A DNA stretch of 6,349 nucleotides, from positions 5,450-11,798 of the forward strand of contig PAJC01000157.1 of the NCBI GenBank assembly GCA_002705165.1. The letters are read 5' to 3'. This document shows, piece by piece, positions 1-5,571 of this stretch. This DNA is from Planctomycetaceae bacterium. GTDB lineage: Bacteria; Planctomycetota; Planctomycetia; Pirellulales; Pirellulaceae. The notes beneath the pieces were generated by a model that searched no databases, was not told the DNA's origin, and saw only the letters and a list, made by a program, of their open reading frames with translations. A program made the translations under genes and the position numbers. Each line of letters starts with the position of its first letter. Position 1 is the stretch's first letter.

Positions 1-654
1 AACGATTGGCAACTCTTCCGGGGGTTGTCCAGTACGGACACGATGTTCACCTTCACCGCGCCTTACATGCTGGCCCGCACATTGGTCGACCAGCAGCATG
101 GTGATATTCGAGCATTGACGATGGCAATCGCCGAGGTGCTTCGTAAACAGGTTGAGTCGATCGACGCGCCTGTGATCCAAATGGACGAGGCCCACTTAAC
201 TGGCCACGCCGATGACGCCGATTGGGCGCACGAGCCGTTCAACCTCGCGCTGGGCGGCATCCGGGGCGAGAAAGCAGTGCACCTCTGCTTTGGAAACTAC
301 GGAGGGCAGTCGATCCAAAAAGGCTACTGGAAAGACCTGATGCCGTTTCTAAACAAGCTGGATGCCGATCACCTCGTGCTCGAGTTTGCGCGGCGCGGCT
401 ACGACGAACTGGAAGCTTTCAAGGAACTGAAACCGGGAACTAAGCTCGGCGTCGGAGTGGTGGACATAAAGGACAATGAAGTAGAGCCAACCGACGTGAT
501 CGCTAGCCGAATCGAAAACGCCGTGAACACCCTCGGTATCGACCGAATCAAGTGGGTTCACCCCGACTGCGGCTTTTGGATGTTACCGCGCAGCGTGGCC
601 GATCTAAAAATGGCCGCTTTGGTAGCCGGCCGCGACCAGTTCCTCGGATGCTAA
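1..654 (+). CDS. Cobalamin-independent methionine synthase (MetE C-terminal domain)-like methyltransferase, 5' end missing
   Basis: The frame is open from the first base and ends at TAA 652-654. The residues before the first ATG still look like family sequence, so the gene starts upstream of the window and the visible 217 codons are the C-terminal part. Counting from the codon at base 1, the MetE zinc ligands are all present: His94 and Cys96 (VHLCFGNYGG), Glu128 (LVLEFARRGY) and Cys190 (HPDCGF). Asp62 in IQMDEAHL matches the homocysteine-binding Asp of the IQIDEPAL motif. The fold is the UROD/MetE TIM barrel. Short stand-alone proteins of this kind (about 330-380 aa) move methyl or alkyl groups between a donor and a zinc-bound thiol. 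Homocysteine is the likely acceptor, but the family also contains epoxyalkane:coenzyme M transferase-type enzymes, so the substrate is not settled. The product is cytoplasmic. The family call is firm; the exact reaction is not. Confidence 0.85.
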   Translation, partial: NDWQLFRGLSSTDTMFTFTAPYMLARTLVDQQHGDIRALTMAIAEVLRKQVESIDAPVIQMDEAHLTGHADDADWAHEPFNLALGGIRGEKAVHLCFGNYGGQSIQKGYWKDLMPFLNKLDADHLVLEFARRGYDELEAFKELKPGTKLGVGVVDIKDNEVEPTDVIASRIENAVNTLGIDRIKWVHPDCGFWMLPRSVADLKMAALVAGRDQFLGC

Positions 655-668
655 AACTGTTTTTTTTT
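637..668 (+). terminator. Weak possible intrinsic terminator of the MetE-like gene
   Basis: A 5-bp stem, CAGTT (637-641) with AACTG (655-659), straddles the stop codon and is followed directly by nine T residues (660-668). The stem is short and its loop is 13 nt, so the T-tract is the stronger part of the signal. The tract could simply belong to the AT-rich gap. Confidence 0.3.
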
Positions 669-834
669 CTTTAACTTAGTCAATATTAGCTATTTAAGCC
701 ACTTTATCGCATGTTTATACACCGATTAAAAAATTAAAGAAAATAGCCATTTTTAATTAAAAAAAGACCATTTCGATAAATTGTTGAAGAGTTTTTCACT
801 AGTTTTCCACAATTCCAACCAAGCAATCCTGCGC
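655..834. other. AT-rich intergenic stretch, no gene seen
   Basis: About 180 bases, strongly AT-rich, with several A and T runs and stops in all frames; I see no plausible gene. Two sequences each lie one base from the DnaA box consensus TTATNCACA: TTATACACC at 715-723 and TTTTCCACA at 803-811. In DNA this AT-rich such matches can arise by chance. The stretch may act mainly as an upstream promoter region for rpsU. Confidence 0.5.
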
Positions 835-851
835 TGTGACATATTGTCACA
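835..851. promoter_or_regulatory. Dyad TGTGAC-ATATT-GTCACA, candidate operator upstream of rpsU
   Basis: A perfect 6-bp inverted repeat, TGTGAC and GTCACA, separated by ATATT. It resembles a CRP/FNR-type half-site pair, TGTGA...TCACA, but the gap is 7 instead of the canonical 6, so a CRP-family call is not secure. Its centre (843) is 30 bp from the centre of the next dyad (873), about three helical turns, and both dyads use TGACA half-sites. Confidence 0.45.
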
Positions 852-861
852 GTATTCCAAG

Positions 862-890
862 TTGACAGTGGTGGAGACTGTCACTAGCCT
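862..890 (+). promoter_or_regulatory. Possible sigma70-type promoter of rpsU
   Basis: TTGACA (862-867) is a perfect -35 hexamer. After 17 bases comes TAGCCT (885-890), which keeps the first, second and last positions of TATAAT. A start near 896-898 would give a leader of about 60 nt. The -10 match is only 3 of 6, so this is a candidate. Confidence 0.4.
863..883. promoter_or_regulatory. Second dyad TGACAGT-N7-ACTGTCA overlapping a possible -35 box
   Basis: A perfect 7-bp inverted repeat, 863-869 with 877-883, spaced by 7 bases. It shares the TGACA half-site with the 835-851 dyad. It overlaps TTGACA at 862-867, so a protein bound here would be placed to block or alter rpsU transcription. It could instead form a small hairpin in a longer transcript. 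Confidence 0.45.
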
Positions 891-904
891 CAGCCCTGCT
901 TTCG

Positions 905-927
905 GGGAGAGGGTAATAATTTCTCCC
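905..927 (+). promoter_or_regulatory. Hairpin in the rpsU leader
   Basis: GGGAGA (905-910) can pair with TCTCCC (922-927) around an 11-nt AT-rich loop. It sits just upstream of the Shine-Dalgarno region (AAGGAAAGGAAG, 937-948). No T-tract follows, so it is not a terminator. A role in controlling bS21 translation is conceivable but unproven. Confidence 0.35.
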
Positions 928-958
928 ATTTAGCTGAAGGAAAGGAAGTGAATCTCAT

Positions 959-1156
959 TTGACTGAAATACGCATCAGAAAAGGCGAACCTTTGGACAGG
1001 GCATTACGCCGGCTGAAGAAGCGGCTCGACCGCGAAAACGTGATCAAGGACGCACGCAACAATCGTTATTACGAAAAACCAAGCATGCGCAAACGCCGCA
1101 AAATGAAAGTGGCTAAGTTCACGCAGATGTTGAAGACTCGCCACGCAGACGACTAA
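959..1156 (+). CDS. rpsU: 30S ribosomal protein bS21
   Basis: The 65-residue product has the bS21 signature throughout: the N-terminal MTEIRIRKGEPLDRALRRLK segment, the middle RYYEKPS motif (about residues 37-43) and the basic MRKRRKMK stretch that follows. bS21 binds the 30S platform near the anti-Shine-Dalgarno end of 16S rRNA and helps initiation. The length suits the family. The start is TTG (959-961), with a purine-rich SD region AAGGAAAGGAAG at 937-948, about 10 nt before it. There is no in-frame ATG that would keep the conserved N-terminus. The gene appears monocistronic: dyads and a possible promoter precede it, and a strong intrinsic terminator follows within 20 bases of the stop. 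The identity is very secure. Confidence 0.95.
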   Translation: MTEIRIRKGEPLDRALRRLKKRLDRENVIKDARNNRYYEKPSMRKRRKMKVAKFTQMLKTRHADD

Positions 1157-1173
1157 TCTGCTTTTCTTTTTTT

Positions 1174-1213
1174 GCCGGAAGTTGCCAGGCAGGCGGCTTC
1201 CGGCTATTTTTTT
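1174..1213 (+). terminator. Strong intrinsic terminator after rpsU
   Basis: A perfect 8-bp stem, GCCGGAAG (1174-1181) with CTTCCGGC (1197-1204), is followed by TA and seven T residues (1207-1213). GCC (1184-1186) and GGC (1192-1194) can pair inside the 15-nt loop. The terminator ends only 8 bases before the next ATG, which leaves little room for a promoter or SD for that gene. Confidence 0.85.
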
Positions 1214-1221
1214 GCCGCATC

Positions 1222-2136
1222 ATGTATTCCTTCTCTACTTGTTGGAACTCTCACCGCCACACCGATGGCCGGGCGATGCTCGAGGAAATCCGCGACCTTG
1301 GCTTCGAGTACGCCGAATTAAGCCACGGAATTCGGCTTAGCCTCGTGCCCGGCATCATGGATGCGTTCAAGGCCGGTGTGATCAAGATCTCTACGCTGCA
1401 CAATTTCTGTCCGCTTCCCATCGGGTGCAACCACGCCAACCCGAACGTCTTCAAGTTTTCCTCCACCAACTCCCGCGAGCGTGACAACGCCTACAAGCAC
1501 ACGATGAAAACCATCGAAATGGCGGATCGACTCGGGGCCAAGCTGATCGTGTTGCACATGGGCGAGATCGACATGCGTAATTTCACAGACAAACTCATCG
1601 ATCTGCTCGAGGCCGGAAAACAGGACACGCCGAAATACCAAAAACTCTGTCAAGCCGCGGAGATCAAGCGAGAGAAAAAGAAAACCAAATACTGCGACCT
1701 CGCCTACGAAATGCTCGAGCGTATTGCCGAGCAGTCAAGCCTGCGCGGCATCAAACTAGGCATCGAGATTCGCGAGTCGCTCGAGGAAATCCCCATCGAT
1801 ACCGACTGGGATTTGTTTTTCCAGCGATTCGAGGACCCGAACATCTGTTACTGGCACGACATCGGCCACGCGCAAATCAAGGAGAACCTCGGCTTCATCC
1901 ACCACCGGCTGCATCTCGAGTCGATGACTGAGCGCTTGGGCGGTTTTCACCTTCACGACGTGCAGTTCCCGGCCCGAGATCACCGACCGCCGGGCCAGGG
2001 AATGATTGATTTCGAGGGGCTAAAGCACCTCGTGAAACCGGAACATATAAAAGTGTTCGAGCTGAGCCCGAGCCTCAAGCCATCCGCCGCGAGGGAGGGC
2101 GTTGCCCACCTGAAATCCATCTGGGGAGAGGATTGA
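1222..2136 (+). CDS. Sugar phosphate isomerase/epimerase-like TIM-barrel protein (AP endonuclease 2 / xylose isomerase-like fold)
   Basis: This 304-residue protein has the layout of the AP_endonuc_2 / xylose isomerase-like TIM barrel. Strand 1 is at the very N-terminus (YSFSTCWNS), which supports the ATG at 1222; the next Met would remove it. Candidate divalent-metal ligands follow in the usual order: His60 (STLHNF), His112 (IVLHMGE), Glu182 (GIEIRE), His212-Asp213 and His216 (WHDIGHAQ), His243/His245 (GFHLHD) and Glu280 (VFELSP). The loop RDHRPPGQG (252-260) is also typical. Members isomerise or epimerise sugars, keto-sugars or inositol derivatives, or act as endonuclease IV; the substrate cannot be read here. 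No SD precedes the ATG, which lies 8 nt beyond the rpsU terminator. The stop overlaps the next gene's TTG, so the two are probably coupled. The family is secure; the activity is unknown. Confidence 0.85.
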   Translation: MYSFSTCWNSHRHTDGRAMLEEIRDLGFEYAELSHGIRLSLVPGIMDAFKAGVIKISTLHNFCPLPIGCNHANPNVFKFSSTNSRERDNAYKHTMKTIEMADRLGAKLIVLHMGEIDMRNFTDKLIDLLEAGKQDTPKYQKLCQAAEIKREKKKTKYCDLAYEMLERIAEQSSLRGIKLGIEIRESLEEIPIDTDWDLFFQRFEDPNICYWHDIGHAQIKENLGFIHHRLHLESMTERLGGFHLHDVQFPARDHRPPGQGMIDFEGLKHLVKPEHIKVFELSPSLKPSAAREGVAHLKSIWGED

Positions 2137-3203
2137 AATCCGCGTCCAACGGCCTGCGACTCACGCTGAAACTGACCGTCAGCCTCGTCTTGGTAGCGTG
2201 GATTCTACACGTCATTTTTTCTGGTGAAGCCGAACTGCAACTTGGCGAAAGCTGGGGCGCTTTTTCGTTTGCCGAACAAGTCCGCAAAAGCTGGACGATT
2301 GGCCCGATTGGCTTGTGGAAGACCATCTCTGACGTGAGCCTCGGCTGGCTACTGGCTTCGTTCATTTTCATGGGAGCGACGATTTTCATCGGCGTCATCC
2401 GGTGGCGTTTAGTGTTGGCGGTGCAGGGATTGCACCTGTCGCTTGGCCGCGCCACCGGCATTTCGCTCGTGGCCCATTTCTTCAACTCCTTTTTGCTCGG
2501 CTCGACCGGCGGAGACCTGCTTAAGGCCTACTTCGCCGCCGCAGAGACCGCACACAGAAAAGCCGAGGCCGTGACCACCGTCGTTGTCGACCGGCTGCTT
2601 GGCCTTTTTGCGATGCTGCTCTTCGTTTCACTGATGGCCCTGGCCAACTGGGGCGTCGTGATGAGCCAGCAACGCTTCATGGCCGTGATGCTCGTCGTCC
2701 TCTGCATGCTCTTCGTAAGCGGCCTGGTCGTCGTATTGTCATTTTGGGCCGGGCCAACTGGCGCGCGCCTGAAATTTGAGGTGCTCCTGGCCAAGCTGCC
2801 AAAGGGCGAAGTTTTGGTGCGCTGCATTGAGGCGTGCCACGCCTTCGGCAAAAAGCCTGGCTTCCTCCCGCGCGTGCTCGGCTGGTCGATGCTGCTCAAC
2901 TTGGCCTGCGTGCTGCAGATAGTCGCGCTTGGCTTCGGGCTTGGCCTGCCAATGGGCGAACACTTCCGCGTGCTGCTAACCATCGTCCCGGCGATCATCT
3001 GCATCAGCGCACTGCCAATCACGCCCAACGGCATCGGTGTCCGCGAAAATCTTTATGTGTGGCTGCTGTCTGCCACCGCGATTGGCATTGAGACCAAGGC
3101 AGCGTTGTCGCTCTCACTGCTGGCGTTTACCGGTAGCCTGCTGTGGAGCCTCATCGGGGGGGCGGTGTCCCTTGCCTTCCGCAGCTGCCACTCCCTCGAT
3201 TAA
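2133..3203 (+). CDS. UPF0104 / lysylphosphatidylglycerol synthase TM-domain (flippase-like) integral membrane protein
   Basis: This 356-residue, very hydrophobic protein belongs to the UPF0104 / LPG_synthase_TM group. Family landmarks are RW at 90-91, HFFNSF...GGD at 115-128, VVDRLLGL at 151-158 and the late motif PITPNGIGVRE at 295-305. Hydrophobic segments lie roughly at 12-30, 68-90, 107-124, 150-172, 182-205, 246-270, 278-298 and 322-348, giving about eight inner-membrane helices. It lacks the soluble aminoacyl-transferase domain of MprF, so it is not an LPG synthase; relatives are proposed to move lipids or polyprenyl-linked sugars (compare YbhN, AglD, HpnL). The start is TTG 2133-2135, inside the upstream stop (TTGA overlap), with a good SD GGGGAGAGG (2123-2131). 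It forms a coupled pair with the TIM-barrel gene, which suggests a shared substrate. The direction and cargo of transport are unknown. Confidence 0.85.
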   Translation: MKSASNGLRLTLKLTVSLVLVAWILHVIFSGEAELQLGESWGAFSFAEQVRKSWTIGPIGLWKTISDVSLGWLLASFIFMGATIFIGVIRWRLVLAVQGLHLSLGRATGISLVAHFFNSFLLGSTGGDLLKAYFAAAETAHRKAEAVTTVVVDRLLGLFAMLLFVSLMALANWGVVMSQQRFMAVMLVVLCMLFVSGLVVVLSFWAGPTGARLKFEVLLAKLPKGEVLVRCIEACHAFGKKPGFLPRVLGWSMLLNLACVLQIVALGFGLGLPMGEHFRVLLTIVPAIICISALPITPNGIGVRENLYVWLLSATAIGIETKAALSLSLLAFTGSLLWSLIGGAVSLAFRSCHSLD

Positions 3204-3225
3204 AACCCAAGGGCTTGCCAAGTAT

Positions 3226-4977
3226 TTATTTCTTGTTTCGTTTTTTGCCTAGTTCCTTCTGGAGCTTGGGCAGAGGAAGGGTGTTGATGACGTCCTTGGC
3301 GGTGAGCCAGCCTTTGCGGGCGATGCCGGTACCCAAGCGTAAAAAGCCAGCGTGCTCGTTACGATGGGCGTCGGTGTTGATGACGCATTTTACCCCCTTG
3401 GCCTTAGCGTGCTGCCACAGGCGCCAATCGAGGTCAAAACGGTACGGGTTGGCGTTGAGCTCAAGCCAGGTGCCGGTCGCGGCGCAGGCGTCGATGACGG
3501 CGTGCTGGTTGACGGGATAAGCTTCACGGCGGAGCAGCAACCGACCGGTGAGGTGGCCGAGCATGTGGACGTTGGGGTTCTCAGCGGCGGCAATGAGACG
3601 GCTGGTGTTGTCTGCTTCACTGCTGCCCGCAACGTGCAGGCTAGCAACAACGACGTCGAGCTCAGCGAGCAGGGCGTCGTCGAAATCGAGCTTGGTTTTG
3701 AGTATGTCCACTTCGATGCCGCTGAGCAGGCGGAAGGTGTTGCCGTCAGCCTCGAGTTGCTGGTTGACGCGCGCCACCTCGGCGGTTTGTTTCCGGAGCC
3801 TCGCCTCGTCGAGGCCGTTGGCTTGGAACGAAGCGCGCGAGTGGTCGGTGATGGCCCAATAATCGCAGCCCAGCCCGCTCATGTGGGCGGCGATCTCCTC
3901 GAGCGACTCGGCCCCATCGCTCCAGTTGGAGTGGTTGTGCAGCGAGCCCTTAAGGTTGGTCCACTCGATAAGCCGCGGGATTTTGCCGTTCTCGCCGGCG
4001 TCGAACTCTCCCTTGTCCTCGCGAAGCTCCGGCGGGATGTAGACGAGGTCCAGCGCGACGAAGATGTCCTCCTCAGTTTTGCAGTCGATCAGCAGCTTGG
4101 GGTCGCGGGTTTCCTCAGTGCTCTTGAACAGGCCGTACTCGTTAAGGCGCAGGCCCCGATCAATGGCGCGGTGGCGCATAGCTATATTGTGCTCCTTGCT
4201 GCCGGTGAAGTAGGCCTGTGCGAAGGGGTACTCGGCGTCACTCACAACGCGCAGGTCCCCTTGAATGCCTCCCTCGAGAATGACGCTGGCCTTGGTGTCG
4301 CCCTTGACCGAAACGGAGAGAATGCATGCTTGGCCCGTAAAAAAATCGATGATCGCCTCTGGCTTTTTAGACGAAACGAGGAAGTCGATGTCGCGGACGA
4401 TTTCCTTGTGACGGCGAAGGCTGCCGGCGGTGCTGCAGCGGATGACATCGGGATGGACACGGAACTGCTCGAGGATGGGTTCGGCAAGGTTGAGGGCGGC
4501 ACTGATGTGGTGGTGCGAGGCGTAGTTGCGGCGGAATTCAATGCCTTCAAGGATTTTCGACTCGGTCTTTTTGCCGAAGCCGGGCAGTTCGGCGAGGTGG
4601 CTGTCTTTGCATGCCTGCTCGAGCGCCTCGACGGTCTCGATGCCGAGTTTGCTATAAACGGCTTTGACCTTTTTCGGCCCCAAGCCGGGAATGTTGAGCA
4701 TGGTGATAAGGCCGTCGGGGATAGAGGCCTTGAGCTCGTCGTAATAGGCGAGGTGGCCGGTGGTCGCCAACTCGGTGATCTTCTCAGCCAACGCCTTGCC
4801 GATGCCCTTGATATCGCCCAGGCGATCCTCCTCGACGAGCTTGGCTAACGGCTCGGTGAGGCTCTCGAGAGTGCGCGCGCCGTTTTGGTAGGCGCGCGTC
4901 TTGAACGGGTTCTCGCCCTTTAACTCGAGGAACACCCCAATCTCCTTGAGAATGTCCGCAATCTCGTCCTTTTGCAT
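3226..4977 (-). CDS. polX: DNA polymerase/3'-5' exonuclease PolX (family X polymerase with PHP domain)
   Basis: The 583 residues match the usual bacterial PolX length and order. An N-terminal 8-kDa-like domain (about 1-85) and helix-hairpin-helix motifs come first (around 54-67, 95-109 PGLGPKK and 131-141 PGFGKK). The polymerase palm carries GSLRR (185-189), catalytic Asp196 and Asp198 (RDIDFL) and a third Asp241 (GDLRVV). The PHP exonuclease domain (about 343-560) retains its metal ligands: His347/His349 and Asp354 (LHNHSNWSDG), His379 (TDHS), Glu422 (GIEVDI), His448 (ASLHV), His475 (GHLTGR), Asp536 and His538 (NTDAH). Both activities look intact. The enzyme fills short gaps in base-excision-type repair and proofreads 3' ends. 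ATG at 4977 is the first possible start, with an in-frame stop four codons before it (4990-4992); no clear SD is visible. It converges on the preceding pair with a 22-bp gap and no convincing terminator. Confidence 0.96.
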   Translation of the reverse strand: MQKDEIADILKEIGVFLELKGENPFKTRAYQNGARTLESLTEPLAKLVEEDRLGDIKGIGKALAEKITELATTGHLAYYDELKASIPDGLITMLNIPGLGPKKVKAVYSKLGIETVEALEQACKDSHLAELPGFGKKTESKILEGIEFRRNYASHHHISAALNLAEPILEQFRVHPDVIRCSTAGSLRRHKEIVRDIDFLVSSKKPEAIIDFFTGQACILSVSVKGDTKASVILEGGIQGDLRVVSDAEYPFAQAYFTGSKEHNIAMRHRAIDRGLRLNEYGLFKSTEETRDPKLLIDCKTEEDIFVALDLVYIPPELREDKGEFDAGENGKIPRLIEWTNLKGSLHNHSNWSDGAESLEEIAAHMSGLGCDYWAITDHSRASFQANGLDEARLRKQTAEVARVNQQLEADGNTFRLLSGIEVDILKTKLDFDDALLAELDVVVASLHVAGSSEADNTSRLIAAAENPNVHMLGHLTGRLLLRREAYPVNQHAVIDACAATGTWLELNANPYRFDLDWRLWQHAKAKGVKCVINTDAHRNEHAGFLRLGTGIARKGWLTAKDVINTLPLPKLQKELGKKRNKK

Positions 4978-5065
4978 CGGGCGAGTTAATCACGGCCGGA
5001 AGCGGCGGCAAAGGCCGATCAATCCTTTTGCCTGGATGCGAGCGACATAAGAGCGGGGCATTTAT

Positions 5066-5075
5066 TGTCGCGACA
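5066..5075. promoter_or_regulatory. 10-bp perfect palindrome TGTCGCGACA upstream of polX
   Basis: A self-complementary 10-mer about 90 bp upstream of the polX start. Read on the minus strand it ends in GCGACA, and 16 bases later comes TATGTC; together these are a weak -35/-10 candidate. The palindrome would overlap that -35, as an operator might. The promoter reading is speculative. Confidence 0.3.
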
Positions 5076-5082
5076 CCATCGC

Positions 5083-5144
5083 GGAGTACGGTTCTGTGCA
5101 CCGTTATATGTTGCTTCTAAAAGCGGTAGAAACAGCCGTACTCC
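5083..5144. repeat. Long imperfect stem-loop (9 bp + 2-nt bulge + 4 bp)
   Basis: GGAGTACGG (5083-5091) and CCGTACTCC (5136-5144) are perfect reverse complements. Inside them CTGT (5094-5097) pairs with ACAG (5132-5135) after a TT bulge. The 34-nt apical part holds further short complementarities, ACCG (5100-5103) with CGGT (5124-5127), or GCTT (5113-5116) with AAGC (5121-5124). No T-tract follows on either strand, so it is a poor intrinsic terminator. It is too short and lacks the arms for a tRNA. It may be a structured RNA, a protein-binding dyad or a mobile-repeat scar; the sequence does not decide. Confidence 0.55.
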
Positions 5145-5177
5145 AAGATATTCGCGCATCTTTTAAGCGCGCTTGGT

Positions 5178-5459
5178 TTACAGCCTTGGATCCTGCCACT
5201 CTAGGCCAAGCCTCTGGCAAACGGCTGGGCAGGTCAGTTGGCCGTTGTGGGTGTTGATGCCCCTGACCAGCGAAGGCACCAGAGCGCAGCTCTCAGCAAG
5301 GCCGTGGTTGGCGTGCATCTCGACGTAGCGATGCGTGGCGTTGTTCAGCGCCTGGGTGGCGGGCGGGGCGCATGCGGCAGCAGTTGACAGGCAACCGAGC
5401 AGGGCAGTCAAACCCGTTATTCCTGTTTTTTGATCTCCTTGGGGGATAGCTATTTTCAT
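5178..5459 (-). pseudogene. Alanine dehydrogenase remnant: C-terminal segment in a 93-codon frame, catalytic core missing
   Basis: The last ~60 residues follow the end of alanine dehydrogenase closely: ATQALNNATHRYV (33-45) resembles the family's T-ALTNATLPYV segment, and RGINTHNGQLTCPAVCQRLGLEW (66-88) resembles its conserved GLN-NG-VT--AVA--LGLE tail. The first residues, MKIAIP, resemble the usual Ald N-terminus (MKIGVPKE-like). Normal Ald is about 370 aa, so some 280 residues, including the substrate-binding lysine/histidine and the Rossmann NAD site, are absent. An internal deletion that kept the frame would explain this (inference). No SD is seen before the ATG at 5459, and a 7-bp hairpin sits 6 nt upstream of it. 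Alternatives are a retained small protein, or a lipoprotein, since LTALLGC (17-23) mimics a lipobox; its hydrophobic run is short. A remnant is the more likely reading. Confidence 0.6.
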
Positions 5460-5465
5460 CGAGTT

Positions 5466-5487
5466 GCTGGTTGTGTTGTGAACCAGC
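5466..5487. repeat. Inverted repeat GCTGGTT-N8-AACCAGC
   Basis: A perfect 7-bp stem (5466-5472 with 5481-5487) with an 8-nt GT-rich loop. On the minus strand it ends 6 nt before the ATG of the alanine dehydrogenase remnant and would occupy its ribosome-binding region. No T-tract follows on either strand. Confidence 0.5.
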
Positions 5488-5494
5488 GGGTGAC

Positions 5495-5504
5495 TAAATA
5501 TTTA
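5495..5504. promoter_or_regulatory. AT palindrome TAAATATTTA
   Basis: A perfect 10-bp AT-only palindrome in the gap between the divergent alanine dehydrogenase remnant and the TolQ/ExbB gene. It could be a -10 region or an operator core; no well-spaced -35 was found for either strand. Confidence 0.3.
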
Positions 5505-5512
5505 CAACCCCT

Positions 5513-5522
5513 CTTGGCCAAG
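5513..5522. promoter_or_regulatory. Palindrome CTTGGCCAAG, copy 1
   Basis: A perfect 10-bp palindrome, identical to a second copy at 5572-5581. The two centres are 59 bp apart, with an AT-rich segment (5530-5548) between them. Two identical palindromes in front of one gene are typical of a regulator's operator pair, though the protein is unknown. Confidence 0.45.
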
Positions 5523-5571
5523 GCTTGAGTAAAAAAATCATAAAAAATCGCCGGTTTGCCTTTGACCAGCC

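Noticed and set aside
948..962. A minimal leader frame GTG-AAT-CTC-ATT-TGA overlapping the rpsU TTG
   Set aside because: The SD would directly abut this GTG, so initiation is unlikely; such tiny frames arise easily by chance.
3204..3225. A terminator between the convergent flippase-like gene and polX
   Set aside because: Only CAAG-GG-CTTG (4 bp, 2-nt loop) is present, which is too small to be credible.
3352..4848. A 498-codon open frame on the + strand, antisense to polX
   Set aside because: It lies wholly opposite an unmistakable PolX gene, its translation shows no recognisable domain, and long antisense frames are common opposite GC-rich codons.
5083..5144. The stem-loop as a tRNA or an intrinsic terminator
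   Set aside because: It lacks D, anticodon and T arms and is too short for a tRNA; neither strand has a T-tract after the stem.
5108..5257. A 49-codon + strand frame starting in the loop of the 5083-5144 stem-loop
   Set aside because: No SD, no recognisable similarity, and it overlaps the Ald-like frame on the other strand. Not enough to call a gene.
5393..5410. A lipobox (LLGC) in the Ald-remnant frame, suggesting a lipoprotein
   Set aside because: The hydrophobic run before the Cys is short and the N-region is not a typical signal peptide. The Ald similarity explains the protein better.
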